Part shown: positions 1 through 10,060 of the stretch, piece after piece
Layout: the number at the start of each line of letters is the position of its first letter
Numbering within the stretch: the stretch's first letter is position 1
Assembly: GCA_003049485.1 (NCBI GenBank)
Contig: PYST01000046.1
Span: 106,618 to 170,617 of the forward strand
Length of the DNA: 64,000 nt
Reading direction: 5' to 3'
Source of the DNA: Ophioceras dolichostomum
Taxonomy: Eukaryota > Ascomycota > Sordariomycetes > Magnaporthales > Ophioceraceae
Position numbers and translations under genes: made by a program
The notes under the pieces: generated by a model
The model's input: only the letters and a program-made list of their open reading frames with translations
Databases searched by the model: none
Told to the model about the DNA's origin: nothing

Positions 1-1
1 T

Positions 2-313
2 CGCGGGGAGCCTGGCACTGGCAGGAGCGGTGGAGGCGGTGGCACGGGCGTCACACCTGCGACGAGCAAGGCCCGGATGTGGCTGGCGCGGTACGCGCTC
101 GAGAACGAGGACTGCGCCGAGGCCCTCCGGCTCGCGACCGAGCTGTGCCAGGACGGCGTGGAGGTCGAGGAGGCGAAAGCGCTGATCAGAGCTGCCCGCG
201 CGCAGATGGAGCTGGCGCAGTCGCAGGGCGACGGCTCGCTGCACGGCCATGGCCACCACCACCACCACCATGCGGGGGCGGCGCAAGAGCTGGACCAGAT
301 GGAGCAGTACTAG
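2..313 (+). CDS. TPR protein C-terminus, probable APC/C subunit Cdc23/Apc8 (5' partial)
   Basis: The reading frame is open from base 2 and ends in TAG at 311-313, so this is the last 103 residues of a gene entering from the left edge. The segment KARMWLARYALENEDC followed by AEALRLATELCQDG and EVEEAKALIR is a TPR-type helix pair of the kind that closes Cdc23/Apc8, the TPR scaffold of the anaphase-promoting complex, a nuclear ubiquitin ligase. After it come a His run (six in a row, near 255-272) and an acidic end. The assignment rests on memory of the family's C-terminal EEAKALLR-like motif; another TPR protein is possible. Oddly, the same frame stays open for 297 codons after the stop (separate entry), so this TAG may not be the ancestral end. 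Confidence 0.6.
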   Translation, partial: RGEPGTGRSGGGGGTGVTPATSKARMWLARYALENEDCAEALRLATELCQDGVEVEEAKALIRAARAQMELAQSQGDGSLHGHGHHHHHHAGAAQELDQMEQY

Positions 314-1207
314 AGGAGCCGCGCTAGGTCACAGCTTGAGGGAGGGCCACAGCACCAGCAACAACAGCAACAGCAAGAGCGGCGCGAGCGACAACAGCAG
401 GAGACGGTCAATGCTGATCAGCGACAACAGCCGGATGAGGACGGGGAGCAGCCACGATGGCTACAGGCCGTTCGGCTGCCGCCCGCTACAGGAGGCGACG
501 TCACAAACAACTGGAGCCGCTGGTTCGTCGCCATCAACGCCCCGCCCCAACGCAACCGTCGTCGCCATCACGGCGGCGGCGGCGGCGGCGGCACCGGCGG
601 CGGTAATGTCCGAGGAGGTGGCGGTAACGGCGGCGACATGGCTGAGTTCTTCTACGACGACGGTGACGATAACAGCAACGCACTCGTTACGGGCATCATG
701 GACGACGACGACGACAGCGACGAGGGGGACGGCGTCTTGGAGCTTGTCGACGAAGACGAGGCCGAGGTTGACGATGAAGAAGGGGAGGAGGAAGAGGAAG
801 AAGAAGACGATCATGATAACGCGATGATTATGGAGAGGGATGATGATTATGATGAATATCGTACGGAAGAAGAAGGAGAGAACGACGTCGACGACGACGA
901 CGGTCGGGGCGGGGATACCATCATGATGGATGCGGGGGACCCTTCTCGCCGTGTGATTCGACACGCTGCTGCTGCTGATCCGGGCTTCGACATCGGTATT
1001 GGCGGCGGCGGCGTCGACGGCGTCGGCATTGGTATCGGTATCGGCATTCCCCGCCCCCAACGCCGCCGCCCCGGACCGCTGGAGCCGCTTGATCGCGACC
1101 TGTTTAGGAGGCAGGCGATGGCTTCCTCGGGCTCGAGGTTTCCGCAGACTGGAGGAGGAGGAGGAGGAGGTGGCGGTGGATCGCTTAGAGATAGGCCAAT
1201 GAGGTAG
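314..1207 (+). other. Open in-frame extension downstream of the TAG (low-complexity, acidic)
   Basis: Directly after the TAG at 311-313 the same frame is open for 297 codons to TAG at 1205-1207. The composition is protein-like: a Gln-rich stretch (350-400), WSRWFVAINAPP (512-547), a His/Gly run, then a strongly acidic block (650-920) and a Gly-rich tail. GC-rich codons persist throughout. An ATG at 638 could start an independent 189-aa acidic protein (MAEFFYDDGDD...). Other explanations are a former C-terminal tail cut off by a nonsense change, stop readthrough, or an intron I could not define: no good donor precedes the TAG, and GTAC at 307 would give an intron of only about 28 nt. I do not recognise the sequence. 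Confidence 0.45.
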
Positions 1208-4200
1208 GACGGGACGGGATGGGGGTGAGAGTGTTGTCCGTCGGGGTCTGTCGGGGGTTCTACCCCCGGTGGTACAGACCTACATAGGTGCGCGTCTGCC
1301 TGTTGAGGCTTCCTTGCGCCGAGTTGGGAGGTTATTTGGCGCCCCTTTGAGCGGGATGTTCAGCTGCATTCTTTCACGTTGGGCAGGCAGGCATCTTGGT
1401 TTCTACAGAAAGTGCCAGGAAGGTAACATCGGAGGGAAGGGTGGAAACTATTGGACGAGAGGGAGGCACGCGTGCATCCCATCGTCTGGTTAGGGAGAAT
1501 GGCCTCTAGGTATCTCAGCATATCGAGAAATCGAGCATGCATGTACGGTACAGCATCGCGAAAGCCCTGACGAGTGATCAATGGTTGGATGTGTGGGCAT
1601 TGCCAGCGCCCGCGTTCTTCAAGTAGGCTATGCCAGGAGCGGATCGTATGGCTTGCTACTGACCTACAAGGTAGGGGTAAGGGGCTGGGCCAAAGCTACG
1701 TGCGCTGGGAGGAGTTGTTGATGAGTGTAGCCGAGCCGACAGATGTTCGTGAAAGCCATTACTCGGGGAGGGAAGGACGACGGGTGGCAGAGGGGACCTG
1801 GAGAGGTGATAACCGTCTCCTAAGTAGAAAGTCGGTATCCAGCTAAGTGGAAGTACTTAGGTAGGTAGGCAGTATTTCGCCATTATCATAGAATTTTCCA
1901 AGGCGTTAGGGCATCTCGCAGTCCTGCCCTGATGGTTTCGTGTTGTTTTCCTACGGCGTTCACCCTGCCACCCAACTTCGCGGCCATCAATATCTTCAGC
2001 AACAACCGTTTTGCACGAGCTAACGAAAAAGCAACAGATAAAAAGGAGCCTCGTCTCCCTCCGTCTGTCCCGGTCTTTGTCTCTGGCGCTGTGAACGAAG
2101 GGAATACGAATCTTCCAGTAGGCATCCCAATATCGAGCCGTTAGCACCGCTAGTGTATGTAAGCTGAATAGACGAGATGGAGCCTTGATGATGGTGGATG
2201 GGTGGTGGTACAGAAGTAGCGGTGATGGCTTGCCTAGGTAGGTAAGTAGGCCCTACTTGTATTTCTTTCCGTGATTCGAACATCAGGTCCTCTTTTACTA
2301 AGGTGCGTACCTAGGTAGGTGGTTGTCAGAAGTCAAAGAAGAAAAAGTCGGTGGAAGCCTAAGGGGCCTGCAGACCTGGTCGGTCGCCTGCTTGGTCGCC
2401 TACTGCCTGTCCAAGAGGGGAGGGAGAAAAAAATACGTCCGGACTCTCCTAATCCAGCCCCATTCCTCGACCGCCGCGTCTTCTCGGTAAAGTAGACGGA
2501 TGGATGGTGGGTGAGAACCAATATCGGCCTGACGGACAACCGGGGTTGAGTGAGGGAGAGAGGTTCGGGTCAGCTCGCTTCTGCGATAACGAAATAGCGA
2601 CTGGGAGGCTCCGAGATTGGGGAGCACCTAGCATAACCGGGGACAGCACCAGCCGGGTCGAGATGAGCTACAGGCGTGACGAGCGACAGTACAATGTAAG
2701 GAAGGCTCGTTTGTCTCTTGCTAGTCAACTTGGCTGATGTCCGAATAGCGATATTGATTTTCCAAGGCTCGCCAAGGAGTGACGTCTGATGGTCGCGAGC
2801 TTTGGGCGGAGCAGGGGTTCGAAGAGCTTCAAGATAACCCCGCCCCCACCTTTTGTCTTCTTGCTCTTCTGTTCTTTGTGTGCTCTCACGTCACATTTTT
2901 CTATCATCTGTTAGATAATCAGCTATTCCATAGGACCTCTACAAGCCTGCTCTGGGATGTCTCTGATTCGGGATGCTTCGATCTTGGATCTACGCCTGTC
3001 CGTAGGCCCGATCATATGGGTTATGTTATGCATGGACAGCATAAATCTTGGGCAGGGTATAAAGTTCCTACCTTCGGACTGACAGGCAAGGGATGGCGCT
3101 GCATCGAACTATCTAGGTTGGGTAACGTCACAGGCCGCACTAAACCCGCCAGGGCAATACCAAGCCGGCGACAGTGAGCGGAATACGAGATTTCGAGAGA
3201 GCATACCGTGGTCAAGGAGGGGCTCTCCTGATAAGAGCCTCCCTTCGGTATCGTTGTTTTTGTGGATGACACAACTGTTGTGACTGGCCTATCTGACAGA
3301 ATACTCTGGCCGGTCCTGCTGGTATCTTGCATTTGGTCCTTGCAGGTGCAGGTCCAGGGTGGAACAAAACGGTTTCCCCATTGATGCAGGCGGCTACGCT
3401 TGGCCGGACCCCAGTTCGGGCTTGGCTGTACAGGATCATTGGCATGCCATGCCTCGACCCAGCTGCTAACGGACATACAAGCCATCGGAGAATGTCAGTT
3501 CTCTGTCTACTGTGCTGTGAAATGGGCAAATATGCACAGGAGCGGACGAAGGTTTTGCAGAAGGATCCGAAATATCTGATGAATTCGCCATTTTTATTTC
3601 GAGATATTTGGTTTCTCCCATAGATCGATGCGGACGGGTAGGGATTGGTGATGCCGACGTCTTATTGCGATATGGCGCAACCGTCCATCCTGCCTCTTGT
3701 CTTCGGACCTTTCTGCCTGCCTGTCTGCTAAACCCTCCCTGACATTTCTCAACACGTATGGTCCCCCGGACCGTGATATGCACTCCCAAAAGACGTCGTG
3801 TGTGATTTGTGATATAAATGGGCTAGGGGAGGGAAATCAAACAGCCACGTTTGCCGCCGAGTGCCTCCTCATAGGGAAATTGCAACAAAAAGGAGTGTAA
3901 GAAGGGTATCATGGTCCGGGAACGCCCCTTGCGTCCCATCAGTGCCTGTATGTGATGTGATGAATGTAGTAGAAAAACAACAAAAGTCCATCCGCTCTCA
4001 TCTCTCATCTCTTGCATGCGTTTCCAATCATATCGCGCCACAGTCCGTGTAGAAATACGGAATTGCGCGAAAAGAACAACAAACAACGCCGCTCTCCCGT
4101 TTCTTCTGGCTCTCCGATGTTCACCCCCATCAACAGAAAGGATCAGGAGGAGAGAGGGGAAATTAAACAGTAAAAAACTATGTGGGCTATCATCAGCCTT

Positions 4201-4437
4201 TGTAATCCGCCGCGGTAGAGCAGCGGGGGTAGGAAGATGAGCCATCTGGTAGGTAGGTACCAGGTAGGTAGGTTGGTAGTAGTAGTTAGGAAGCAGTAGT
4301 AAAGCGATAATGAAATCCGGTGGGAGAAAAGGGATTATCAAGGCATTATTAAAGAAAGACGCGAAAATCCGCTCACAAACCCTCATCGGCGGCCGCTAAC
4401 CATCCACCGATGAACCCAGCTCGTTCATGCCCCTATC
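1208..4437. other. Gene-free stretch, 3.2 kb
   Basis: Open frames here are short, lie on both strands, and have no family motifs, signal peptides or splice-consistent extensions. Copies of a TAGGTAGGTA-type motif occur at 1855-1870, 2233-2250, 2307-2321 and 4248-4279. I see nothing else. Confidence 0.55.
4248..4279 (+). repeat. (AGGT)n dispersed tetranucleotide motif
   Basis: GGTAGGTAGGTACC followed by AGGTAGGTAGGTTGGTAG. This is the longest of about ten copies of a CCTAGGTAGGTACCT-like motif scattered through non-coding parts of the window. Others lie at 1855, 2233, 2307, 9979, 19680, 39441, 39861 and 49646. Confidence 0.7.
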
Positions 4438-5003
4438 TCAGAGCAGGAATGCAGCGATGCCCACGCCAACTGCCAACGCGCCTCTAGCGCCGGCGCCGAC
4501 GATACGCTGGGCGGCGTTGACGGTGACGGGCGGCGGGGTGGACGTTCCCTTCTTGGAAGTCGTGATGGTCAAGGTCGGGGTGGTCTTGGTGGTCTTGGTG
4601 ATGGTCGGGTGCGTCTTGGTGGTGTTGTGGTGCGGCGGCTTGGTCGTGGTGTAATTGTGGTGCGGGTGGTACGGCTTCTTGGTGATGGTCTTGGTCTCGC
4701 AGACGGTGAAATGCGTCGGCTTGGTCACGGTGTAGGTGTGGTTTTTGTGGGTGAAGGTGGTCGGGGACTGTTTTGTTTTATGTCTGTCAGTAACGACCGT
4801 GCAATAGGCGAGAGAAAGGGAAGACATGGAGATTTGGAGGAGAGCTCGTAGGGCAGCTGTTGATTGGTATAGGCCGTGTGACGTACCGGACAATATGTCG
4901 TGTAAACGGGGACGATGACGGTCGTGTACACCACATCCTTCCCGGCGCTGGCGACGGTGGCCAGCAGCCCGACCGCGGGCAGCAGTAGCGAGAGCAGCTT
5001 CAT
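4438..5003 (-). CDS. Small GPI-anchored, Thr-rich cell-wall protein
   Basis: There are two exons on the minus strand: 5003-4887 (39 codons) and 4767-4438, joined in phase 0 across a 119-nt intron (donor GTACGT, CTGAC branch, acceptor CAG). The product is 148 aa. Residues 1-20 (MKLLSLLLPAVGLLATVASA) are a signal peptide. The exon junction rebuilds YTTYCP-SPTTFTH followed by YTVTKPTHFTVC, the TTYCP/TYTVT pattern of ascomycete wall proteins of the CCG-6 type. A Thr/Pro/Lys-rich stalk follows, then a hydrophobic C-terminus ending AVGVGIAAFLL, typical of a GPI-anchor signal. The expected role is a covalently attached wall structural protein. The two Cys residues retained in mature exon sequence are few for an adhesin, so an enzymatic role is unlikely. 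Confidence 0.8.
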
Positions 5004-8000
5004 CTTAGAGCAGGTTCTGTGAGAGAGCGAGTGGTATATGTGTGACGGTTTTTGTGGTGGCGAGCGAGAGTGATAGGTATTTTGTGATCGTGTATGGTCA
5101 GATAGATGGAGTTTGGATAGGTATGTATGCTTTATGTTGAAGCGAGAGTGTGAACAATTTCTTGTTCTGGATTATGGTATATCCCTTCTGAGTGAACGCT
5201 GAGACCGATGGATGAGGAGGGGAAGAGAACGATGCAGGGCAAGATCGATCCAGGGCGGGTTGCTTTGGCGTCTTATACTGTCCTCGTCATCCTCTCCTTC
5301 GGTTGCCCAACCGGGAAGATGGGGATTCCAGTGTGATGGGGAAGGGTATGGCGTGCCTGGTGGATGACTGAGCCAGCCTGCCTCCCCATCAGTCCCGGCC
5401 ATCCCATAGCTTTGTTCCCTTCTCTGATTTGGTACTGCTGCCATGATCCCCCCCGCGCTTACCATCCATCTATATCCGCACTAGCCACGATATGGAAAAG
5501 GCGGCCGGCCGGCGAGCAGAGAGCAACATGGACCCAGCCTCGGATACATGCGCTTGCATGTATGTAACTCTGGCTGGCGACAGACTGGCTGCGAGGTGAA
5601 TGGATGGATAAACAATATGGAAATGAGGGAAGCGATCCAACTGGGCGAACTGGGTTGGCGCGAGGGTTGGTCAGACCAAACGTCGTGGTTGACCTCCTCG
5701 CCCATCACAGTGCCTCCATGCGTTCCGTTGCCCATCTCGGAAAAGAATGGTTGAGAGGGAGTGAGCAACATCAGAAGAGCGAGGGCTCTTCCAAGTTCGT
5801 CGTCGTTCTCCCAAGTCACACTAAGGTGGGTTCGGCGATGCTCGCCGTTACCACAGTATTGTGTTGTGACATCAACAACAGCAGAGAGAGGTCGGCTGGT
5901 AGTGGCGCCGAACTGGGAGGAGCAGGATAGAGGTGGAGGGGCAACGCAAGTGAGGTGTGGCGGAAGCTACCCTGGCTTGCATGGAGGGTGTGTCATTGGC
6001 CGAGCCAAGTCCACTCTCACGCAGAGGGAGCTTGTGATGGTGGGATGAGAAGGAGGAGGGAACCACAATACGAGATTTGGGGACCAACCCCGTTGACTCT
6101 CCTCGTGCCCGACCGCCGGCATATTTTCGAACGAGCATGCGCAGGTATTTTGGCTCGGTGCTGATGCATCTCGGGCTTGCCAGTGGTTATGGTGTGATAA
6201 GGCAAGGCAGGGTCGACAACGGCCCCGTCACCCGCCACAATCGACCACCCCACGCACGCGAGCAAAGCGAAGCTTCTCGCAGGAGCTTGTCCTTTCCGCA
6301 ATTGCGCTGCCCCTCATTGGCTGCCAGGCGACATTTATTGGTTTGTTCCCTTCCCATTTTTTTTTGGCTTCCCATCCAATGGGTGGGAGCAGCAGGCAAG
6401 AGATCTCCTACTGCGCCATACCGGCCAACCCGCATGACCACACCAATCGACCCGGGTCCCTCCGGCCGGTTTTCGGGTGTTTCCTTTCTTGGGAGAATGG
6501 AGGAAGCGAGGCCTGGAAGAATTCGCTTCCACCTTTTCTTTCGTGTCATCGATGCTGGAAAATTCTCCGTTCTTCCTTGGATATCGCTATAACGCCACGA
6601 TTTAGCAGCGCCACAACGCTTACCAGGATTGAGGTTCGGCGAAGAAAATACCTCGTCCTTCTCGATTAAGAAAGGCCTCGTTCATGAAGAAGGTATCGGA
6701 GTCACTTGGCGGCCCGAATGGCTGGATTTAATTTAGAATCAACCGTGGCGTTGGTGAATTGAGCATCGTGATGGCAGAGGAAGAGGGCTCCTGGATGGGG
6801 CGACGCTGGAGGGCAGGAGGGGTGCTCTTCCTTATCTTATCGCAACAAGTTGACATTCTCAGGGTCCTCTTGGCGCGGCACATGATGTCATGGTTCGATT
6901 CCATCAGCTCCGAGGAGAAATTTGTTCGCCACCGCCAGGTTGAATTCTTTTTCGTGCTCTCCGAGCTATCATTGCTGAAAATAGAAAAAGATCTGGTTAT
7001 GAGCCCTAATTTGATCGTTACTGCCTCCTCCAATCTTCCTTTTTCGTTCCACGCGGCTTTCGCGGCTCAATTTAGGTTCCTGGCCCTGATATGGCGGCGA
7101 CACGGGAAGCTTGAGTCGGAAGCCGAAGCCGTGGACCCGGGAAGGCAGGCCAGGGTGACTCAGGATGAAGCTCAGGAATTCAGAACACGACTACGATGGG
7201 TTCGCCGCATGTCTCCGGAATAGGTAGGTGTATATCAAGAGCATGGGATCCTGGTTTGGCCGACCGACCTCGGTGAGGGTGGGAAGGCTGAAAGCACGAG
7301 ATTCGAGAATAGCTTCCTAGCGCTCGACCTTAAAATATCACTGTAGTGCCTCCGTCGGTGTTATTGCCTCGTGTTAGACCAGGAGCGTCGTGTTGGTCAT
7401 CCCGATTAGCCTCCACTGGAGGGTGTCGGTTAGTTTGTGTCACGCCGGAAATACTGCTTTAGCTTGTTCACCGTCGCGGGCACTTTTGTGGAGGGCATTA
7501 TCGTGCGCATAAAGATTTGAGGCCAGACAGGCTGAGGGCAGTCGGCATCGGATTTGAGTTTGCGCTATCTAGATACAGAACGATGGGAACTAGGTAGATA
7601 CCAGACACAAATGGGTGCTGGTTTCGCCTCTAAGTCTGTTCGTCTAGTGGCGACGCTTTCTGTGCTCGCCTCTCTGATGAAAGGGCTAGAAAAGAGGAAT
7701 ATGAAGAAATACAAAAGAGGAAAGAATATAAAATCCCGCGGAGCGCTTCCACCAATGACTAGGAAATGACTCTTCGCTCGCAGCTTTTCTTTCCTTCGTA
7801 TCAAATCATCAAGTCGTGTTCTCAAGAGCTGTCCGTCGTCGTCGCTCTATGATAGCTTCTATCCAAGAAGCAAGCACCTATCCTTTCCCGACCATGCAAG
7901 AGTTATAGAGAGGAGAATGGACAAAGAAAGAAAAAAAAAAAGAGAAAAGTATATGAAAGGTCCCGTTACGCTGGCCCGACACTCAATTGGAAAATATATC

Positions 8001-8121
8001 CGGACAGAAAATGGCTTTCTTTTCCACCCGTCGGGCGTCTGTTGCTTTGTCGTTGAATGGCTCGGCTATGCCAGCCGAGCGCATGCTGGGCGTGAGCCCT
8101 CCTCCTCTCCTTTCCTTTCCT
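5004..8121. other. Gene-free stretch, 3.1 kb
   Basis: No convincing coding frame on either strand. The longest open frames (6077-6592 and 6759-7223) overlap equally long ones on other frames and show no motif. A weak AGGT motif is near 7220. No RNA gene recognised. Confidence 0.5.
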
Positions 8122-8775
8122 TTACTTCTTCCCACCCCTGTTCCTGATAGCTGTCGCCGCGACAGCAGTCAGGGTTCCCGTTGCCATCTTCCGGGTCTTG
8201 TTCGGGGTCCAGCCGCCGGGCTCCTTCGACACCTTCTTGTACTCGGCGAAGAGCACAGGCAGCGCCATGGAAACGTATGGGATCACCTTCTTGAGGCCCT
8301 CGGTGATGCCGTTCTCCTTCTTCTCTCCTCCGTCCTTGTCCTTGGGACTCTTGGTGGGAGTGTTGGGTTCCGACCGGTGGTGGACCTCGTCGCCGCGTGT
8401 GGTGTTGCGGCGGGCGAGTCGGTCCCGGTCGCTGTCGCGATGACTGCTGCTCTTGTAGTCCCGATCGCGGTCGTAGCTGTCTCTCCTGTAGTCCCTGTCC
8501 CTGGCCCTCCTGTCCCTGTCTCCACGGGCCCGGTCTCTGTCGTCGTACGAGCGGGGGCCGTCGGTCTTGGAGCGCCGAGGGCCCCGAGGCCTGTCGTCGT
8601 CGCTGTGGTAGTAGCGATCGTCGTCGTGGCGGCTGCTGCGGGGCTGGTGGCTGTCCCGCCTGCTTGTTGTGTGGCGACGGTCGTCGTAGTCGCGGTGGTC
8701 GTGGTAGTCTGATCCACGGCGATCGCGCCCAGACGGCCGGTCGTTGTCGTAGCCGTAGTAGTCACGGTTGCTCAT
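8122..8775 (-). CDS. Arg/Asp-rich disordered protein, unknown function
   Basis: Single exon, 217 aa. The ATG at 8775 (context CAAGCCATGAG) was chosen because the frame is open further upstream but only from non-ATG codons, and the composition changes there. Residues 1-130 are almost entirely Arg, Asp, His, Tyr and Ser (many DRDR, RDYDDRR and DRDYK runs), predicted disordered and RNA-binding-like. Residues about 160-217 form the only ordered-looking part: a hydrophobic helix (VIPYVSMALPVLFAEYKKV), then PGGWTPNKTRKMATGTLTAVAATAIRNR. This layout recalls fungal proteins with a charged disordered arm and a short conserved tail. I know no assigned function. A nuclear or RNA-granule role would be inference from composition alone. 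Confidence 0.75.
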   Translation of the reverse strand: MSNRDYYGYDNDRPSGRDRRGSDYHDHRDYDDRRHTTSRRDSHQPRSSRHDDDRYYHSDDDRPRGPRRSKTDGPRSYDDRDRARGDRDRRARDRDYRRDSYDRDRDYKSSSHRDSDRDRLARRNTTRGDEVHHRSEPNTPTKSPKDKDGGEKKENGITEGLKKVIPYVSMALPVLFAEYKKVSKEPGGWTPNKTRKMATGTLTAVAATAIRNRGGKK

Positions 8776-10060
8776 GGCTTGATGAGTCTTCTTCGGATTG
8801 TTTGGTGGTTGTTGATGAGGGAGGTTTGTGGCAGGTATGTTGTTGGTTGCCTTTGGTCTTGATTGAGTGACCTTAAAACCCAAGTAGTGGGATTGGGCAG
8901 GTAAAAATATAAGTAATTTGTTGTTTGAGGTTAGAAAGGAGGATGGTTGCAGAACGGCCACACCGCTGGCTCGGCGGAGGAGGAAGGGGGCGACTTTGTA
9001 GTTTTGTAGGTAGTCCCGTGGTGGGGCTCCGCCACTCTGCGGGGCCAATAGGCCAAACCGGTCGGGCGGCCTCAGGTGCGGTCCGGCCGCCAAACACAAT
9101 GTGAGGCCAATGCGGGTTTGCCGGCGCCCTTGGTGTCCGGCTCAGGGCTCACATGACCAACTGGCTTTGTTCTTTGTCGGCTTTGACGGTGTCTATTGGT
9201 TTGCGACTGAGCCACAGCAGCCTAAAATGAAACCACCCACCAGCTGCCAGTGTCCGGTGCCCTGTCGAGCTGGATCGCCTGCTGTCCTGCCCCCCATCCC
9301 CCTCCCACTCTGTATCAACAGCTTATGTTCAACGCTTGTTCCGGTGGCCTGCACTGTAGACAGAGGCCAACTGGTGGTCTGTGTCGCCTGCCCACAACTC
9401 ATGCGGCCTCCTGCCAAAAATTGGCTGGGCCTCCTGCCATCGGCCTCCTGCGACTGTGCGGCGGTCTCCTCCCGCCCACAAATAATACTCGTCCTGTCTT
9501 ACTTCCTGCCTGCCAGGCAAATGGGCGTTGCCTCTCCTTTGCATGACCCCTCACTCTCAAATTCGTCAATCCACCGAAGGAGGAGACGGATTGACCTTGG
9601 GATAGTTATGCGCCAAGACGCGAAATGATATTAATCATTCGACCAAGCAGGCTGACGGTGTTTATGGTATGTCTCTGTTTCGTTTCGGAGCCTGCCCGCA
9701 TTTTCGCGAACGCTTGCCGATTCGCATGTGATTGTTTTGGTTCAGCTTCATTTAGTCTAATTGTTGCTTTCAAAGGGGTATCATTGCCATCAATCATCAG
9801 CTCCATCAGAAACCCAAACCTGAACGCCTTGTCTTCTTTTTGTCTGTCTGCCTTCAATGACACCAACAACGCCTGTGTTCAACCCAAATTTGACAAAGAG
9901 AGCAGATGCACTCGCTCAACTTCGTTTGACTCAACCACCATTAGTCATTATCATCATCACCCTTTCCGCCCTCGTGCAGGTAGGTCTGTCTAGGTAGGCA
10001 GGTAGTCATCGTTCTCGTTGTCCACCACCCTCCGTCTTCTTCCTTCCTCCCTTCCTTCCA
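8776..10060. other. Gene-free stretch, 1.3 kb
   Basis: Contains the promoter side of the 8775 gene and the 3' flank of the STAND gene. An AGGT-type motif (GTCTAGGTAGGCAGGTAG) lies at 9985-10004, about 60 bp beyond the STAND stop. No gene seen. Confidence 0.5.

Noticed and set aside
2816..2830. GGGGTTCGAAG, possible tRNA T-loop (also near 10603-10614)
   Set aside because: No matching stem on the 3' side and no D-arm or anticodon arm at the right distance; not a tRNA.
2779..3177. 132-codon frame with a hydrophobic start
   Set aside because: No ATG context, motif or homologous pattern, and competing frames overlap it.
6077..6592. 171-codon plus-strand frame
   Set aside because: Equally long frames on the other strand, no domain or splice extension; random GC-rich open frame.
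8283..8765. Thr-rich minus-strand frame (and a Val-rich plus-strand frame) over the RD-rich gene
   Set aside because: They arise from the repeated Arg/Asp codons read in other frames.
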